A model generated the notes under the pieces. That model ran no database searches, was not told the DNA's origin, and saw only the letters and a program-made list of their open reading frames with translations. DNA of 64,000 nt from Paenibacillus guangzhouensis (lineage in GTDB: Bacteria; Bacillota; Bacilli; Paenibacillales; Paenibacillaceae). Positions 61,648 through 64,000 of the stretch are shown piece after piece. Position 1 is the first letter of the stretch. Each line of letters begins with the position of its first letter. The stretch lies in contig NZ_CP045293.1 of assembly GCF_009363075.1 (NCBI RefSeq), positions 6,659,501 through 6,723,500 of the forward strand. The letters are read 5' to 3'. Position numbers and translations under genes: made by a program.

Positions 61648-62883
61648 TTGGGAACAGCAACGGGAGAAATTATTCAGCATTTGCTCGTTTTACTGGTATT
61701 AATCTTCGTAGCCGGCATGGCAGCTGGCAAAATCGCTTCATGGCTGAAGCTCCCGGATGTCGTTGTCTTTATTCTGATCGGTATGGTGCTCGGACAAGGA
61801 TTGCACTGGATTCATGAGACGAGCAGTTCCGTACTGAATCAGACCATTCTAACAGCGGGTTCAACCTTAATTCTATTCGACGGCGGACGGAATATCGGTC
61901 TTCATGGGCTGCGCAAGGTTTGGGTCACCGTCTCCTTATTAAGCGTACCCGGTGTCTTGATTACAGTCGGTGTTGTGGGTGCAGCGGCGCATTATCTGTT
62001 CGGGCTTGAATGGATTCTATCGTTGTTAGTCGGTGCGGTGATTGCATCGACAGACCCAGCATCGATCATCCCCGTGTTCAGGCAGGTCAAGATTCAGGAT
62101 AAGGTCCGTGAGACGGTGGAGAGCGAGTCGGCGTTTAACGATGCGACAGGGTCTATTATTACGTTTACCCTGCTTGCGGTGGTGTTAGGTCAAGGAAGCT
62201 TGGAAGCGGGACCGATGGTTGTCGATTTCTTAAAGACGGCGGTCGGCGGCATCTTGGTGGGTGTATTAGTCGCGTTTCCGTTTACGTATTTAACTGGGCA
62301 TGCTCGATTCGCAATCTTGCGTGAATATACGACCATCGCGATGATCGTCGTTGCTCTTGCCGCATATTTAGTTGGTGATCTGCTCCACGTCAGCGGGTTC
62401 ATGGCGACTTTCGTCGCAGGATTGATCTGGGGTAACGAGAAAACATTCGGTTTATCGATGCATGAGAAGCGGCAAGAGATGGATCATTTTGCTGATAATA
62501 TCACGGTATTGATGCGGATGCTCATCTTCATTCTGCTCGGCAGCCAGGTGAATTTCAGCGTCTTGATCGAATATTTCTGGCCAAGCTTGATCGTGGTGCT
62601 TGTGCTGATGTTCATCGCGAGACCGCTCACGGTGATCGCATGTGCGCTACCTGACCGTAAGGCGAAATGGACGTGGCGAGAAATGGCGTTTATGGTCTGG
62701 GTGCGTGAGACCGGGGTTATCCCGGCTGCATTATCCGGGATGATTGCCGCTTCTGGCGTAGAGCATGCCGATATCATTGCGTCCGTGACCTTCATGGCCA
62801 TTATGCTCACGATATTGGTGCAGGCTAGCTCTACAGCTTGGATGGCGAGGAAGCTAGGGCTTGAGGTACACCCCAATAAATAG
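61648..62883 (+). CDS. CPA1-type sodium/proton antiporter
   Basis: A 411-residue monovalent cation:proton antiporter with about 12 or 13 hydrophobic segments. The ion-binding unwound-helix motifs are ASTDPASIIPV near residue 140 and ESESAFNDATGS near residue 165. It lacks a C-terminal RCK domain. I chose TTG 61648, with AAGGA 9 bases upstream. It follows ktrA by 36 bases, so K+ uptake and Na+/H+ or K+/H+ exchange may be coregulated. The ion preference is unknown. Confidence 0.88.
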   Translation: MGTATGEIIQHLLVLLVLIFVAGMAAGKIASWLKLPDVVVFILIGMVLGQGLHWIHETSSSVLNQTILTAGSTLILFDGGRNIGLHGLRKVWVTVSLLSVPGVLITVGVVGAAAHYLFGLEWILSLLVGAVIASTDPASIIPVFRQVKIQDKVRETVESESAFNDATGSIITFTLLAVVLGQGSLEAGPMVVDFLKTAVGGILVGVLVAFPFTYLTGHARFAILREYTTIAMIVVALAAYLVGDLLHVSGFMATFVAGLIWGNEKTFGLSMHEKRQEMDHFADNITVLMRMLIFILLGSQVNFSVLIEYFWPSLIVVLVLMFIARPLTVIACALPDRKAKWTWREMAFMVWVRETGVIPAALSGMIAASGVEHADIIASVTFMAIMLTILVQASSTAWMARKLGLEVHPNK

Positions 62884-62890
62884 GAAATAA

Positions 62891-62934
62891 GCAAAGACAA
62901 AGAGCCAAGGATTAATATCCATGGCTCTTTGCTT
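62891..62934. terminator. bidirectional terminator antiporter / LysR
   Basis: AAAGAGCCAAGGAT pairs with ATCCATGGCTCTTT (one mismatch) around TAAT. It overlaps the stop codon of the LysR gene. Confidence 0.75.
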
Positions 62935-63838
62935 TCGCGGTGAAAGACTGCAGCTTGGCATAGGCAGCTGCTTCTTGGATAAGCATTTGCGCTGAACTGC
63001 TGAGCGAAGCGGGATCGGAATAGATCAATGATGTGGTGCGCTTGGTCTGCTCCAATTCGCGTAAGTGAACGACGGTGAGCTCGTTATCTGCGAGCAACTG
63101 AGGCCGTAAATAAGAGTGCGGGAGCAGCGTTGCCGATTTGCCTGTTGCCAGCAGCCGAATGATCGCTTCGAAGGAGTCGATCTCCATCCGAACATCCGGA
63201 ATGACCCGGCAGCGATGGAACAGATCATCGGTCAAGATCCGGTACCATGTCCCTCTTGAGAACAGGATCATCGGAAGCCCGTTCAAGTCTTGAATATCGA
63301 TCGATTTCTTGGCATGCAGGACATGATGCTTCGGCAATACGAGATCCAGGTGGTCCTCGAATAGCGGAAGGCACTGGAGTGGCGGTTCATTAATTAGGGA
63401 AGCAACAAGACCGATATCGACCTTCTTCTCCCGTACGAGCGTGACGATTTCATGGGTTTTGCCTGTGATCGCCTTCATCTCGGTCTCCGGATGCTTGGCC
63501 AAGAAGACATGAATAAGATCTGGCAGCGTAGATTGCAAGGTCGTCAGACTGGCGCCGATTGTAATCATACTCTTGTCCGTTGCTTTATATTCAGCGATCG
63601 TCTGCAATAAATCGCGTTCAATCTGGCGCATTTCGAGTGCGAATTCGTAGGTAAGCTGACCGATTCTCGTCAATTCGAGCTTTTTGCCAATTCGCGTGAA
63701 GAGCTGGACACCGAGCTGGTCTTCCAATTTGGTAATTTTCCGAGAAAGGGCTGGTTGTGATAAATTCAACAGCTGAGAAGCTTTGTTCAGACTTGACTGT
63801 TCGACGACAGCTGCAAAATATTGCATCATTTCCAACAT
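62912..63838 (-). CDS. LysR family transcriptional regulator
   Basis: A 308-residue LTTR. The N-terminal winged helix-turn-helix (about 1-60) contains SLNKASQLLNLSQPALSRKI, and a linker helix and a two-lobed effector domain (about 90-295) follow. AGAGGTG is 5 bases before ATG. Nothing is seen beyond the start except a 162-base divergent spacer that leads to a gene outside the window, the probable target. Confidence 0.93.
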   Translation of the reverse strand: MLEMMQYFAAVVEQSSLNKASQLLNLSQPALSRKITKLEDQLGVQLFTRIGKKLELTRIGQLTYEFALEMRQIERDLLQTIAEYKATDKSMITIGASLTTLQSTLPDLIHVFLAKHPETEMKAITGKTHEIVTLVREKKVDIGLVASLINEPPLQCLPLFEDHLDLVLPKHHVLHAKKSIDIQDLNGLPMILFSRGTWYRILTDDLFHRCRVIPDVRMEIDSFEAIIRLLATGKSATLLPHSYLRPQLLADNELTVVHLRELEQTKRTTSLIYSDPASLSSSAQMLIQEAAAYAKLQSFTAKAKSHGY

Positions 63839-64000
63839 TTCGACACCTCTTATGCGAATAAGTTATAAAAACTAATAAAAAATACGCATTTCCATTATAA
63901 GCGAAAAAGGAGTAACATGGTAGGTGATATAAACCATTCACAAGTTGTTCACATGAAAAATGGAAACCAATCTAGGCAATGATTGAAAGGGGAAACGCTT
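63839..64000. promoter_or_regulatory. divergent spacer upstream of the LysR gene
   Basis: AT-rich region with ATGCG (63853-63857) and CGCAT (63883-63887) as flanking half-sites and ATAAGTTAT between, as in LysR operators. GAAAGGGG near 63986 suggests a plus-strand gene starting just past the window. A 21-codon ORF at 63920 with AAGGAG close by is unconvincing. Confidence 0.35.

Noticed and set aside
63920-63985. 21-codon ORF near the right edge
   Set aside because: AAGGAG is only about 4 bases from the ATG, and the peptide has no distinctive features. It is more likely part of the divergent regulatory region.

Overview
The window reads as a chromosomal stretch from a spore-forming, low-to-mid GC member of the Bacillales, most likely Paenibacillus or a close relative. 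Evidence for this is an alpha/beta small acid-soluble spore protein, a tricistronic ger germinant-receptor operon, Sda, a YjcZ-like protein, a YheC/D spore-coat ATP-grasp protein, HemQ, the Firmicutes helicase loaders DnaB and DnaI, a tRNA-Trp T-box, a SAM (S-box) riboswitch, and strong AGGAGG ribosome sites with frequent TTG and GTG starts. I see no rRNA, tRNA, CRISPR array, transposase or prophage. This is ordinary core genome, and the unusual material is mostly non-coding.

Layout. 0-5.2 kb: tail of a SIS sugar isomerase, a DeoR regulator, an aldose-epimerase-like protein, T-box-controlled trpS, a small membrane protein, a SASP and a YfhP-like membrane hydrolase. 5.4-9.3 kb: ctaB, two copies of a structured intergenic repeat, a TOPRIM protein, a YjcZ-like protein, an MFS transporter and a small membrane protein. 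9.4-18.2 kb: a class B penicillin-binding protein, a GNAT acetyltransferase, a secreted zinc carboxypeptidase, a Cof-type HAD phosphatase, a DUF456 protein, a MurJ/YtgP-type flippase and a thioredoxin-like protein. 18.3-26.8 kb: ctaA, a HEPN-domain protein, riboswitch-controlled metNIQ and the gerABC-type operon. 26.9-42.6 kb: a block that resembles the yut/yum/yui region of Bacillus subtilis (NifU-like, YuzB, YutJ, A-type Fe-S carrier, YumC, Ndh, YuiB), with mqnE, sda, hemQ, a MoxR-DUF58-DUF4129 operon, a methyltransferase and a CD3324-family protein interspersed. 42.7-50.1 kb: secreted hydrolase, a YidC homologue, tagO, dnaB-dnaI. 50.2-53.5 kb: sulfate importer genes without an ATPase gene, then yezD. 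53.6-63.8 kb: trxA, a secreted beta-propeller protein, uvrC, a CPBP protease, the KtrAB potassium system, a CPA1 antiporter and a LysR regulator.

The genes form several working groups. CtaB and CtaA make heme O then heme A, and HemQ supplies heme b. NifU-like and A-type proteins build Fe-S clusters. Ndh, YutJ, YumC and MqnE serve the electron-transport chain. DnaB and DnaI load the replicative helicase, while Sda links replication status to sporulation. KtrAB and the antiporter handle K+ and Na+/H+.

The most interesting unexplained signals are: (1) a 14-codon leader peptide with mutually exclusive hairpins and a sequestered ribosome site ahead of the CD3324-family gene (41021-41190); (2) two adjacent structured repeats after ctaB (6359-6676) whose terminal stems differ in sequence but keep pairing; (3) a seven-copy 51-bp tandem repeat (35170-35530); (4) a 24-bp attenuator helix in the sulfate-operon leader (50246-50351); (5) a hairpin covering the start of a zinc-ribbon gene (32184-32230); (6) an exact CRP/FNR-type palindrome between hemQ and the YuiB gene (42134-42149). 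All were found by reading; none was folded or searched by computer.
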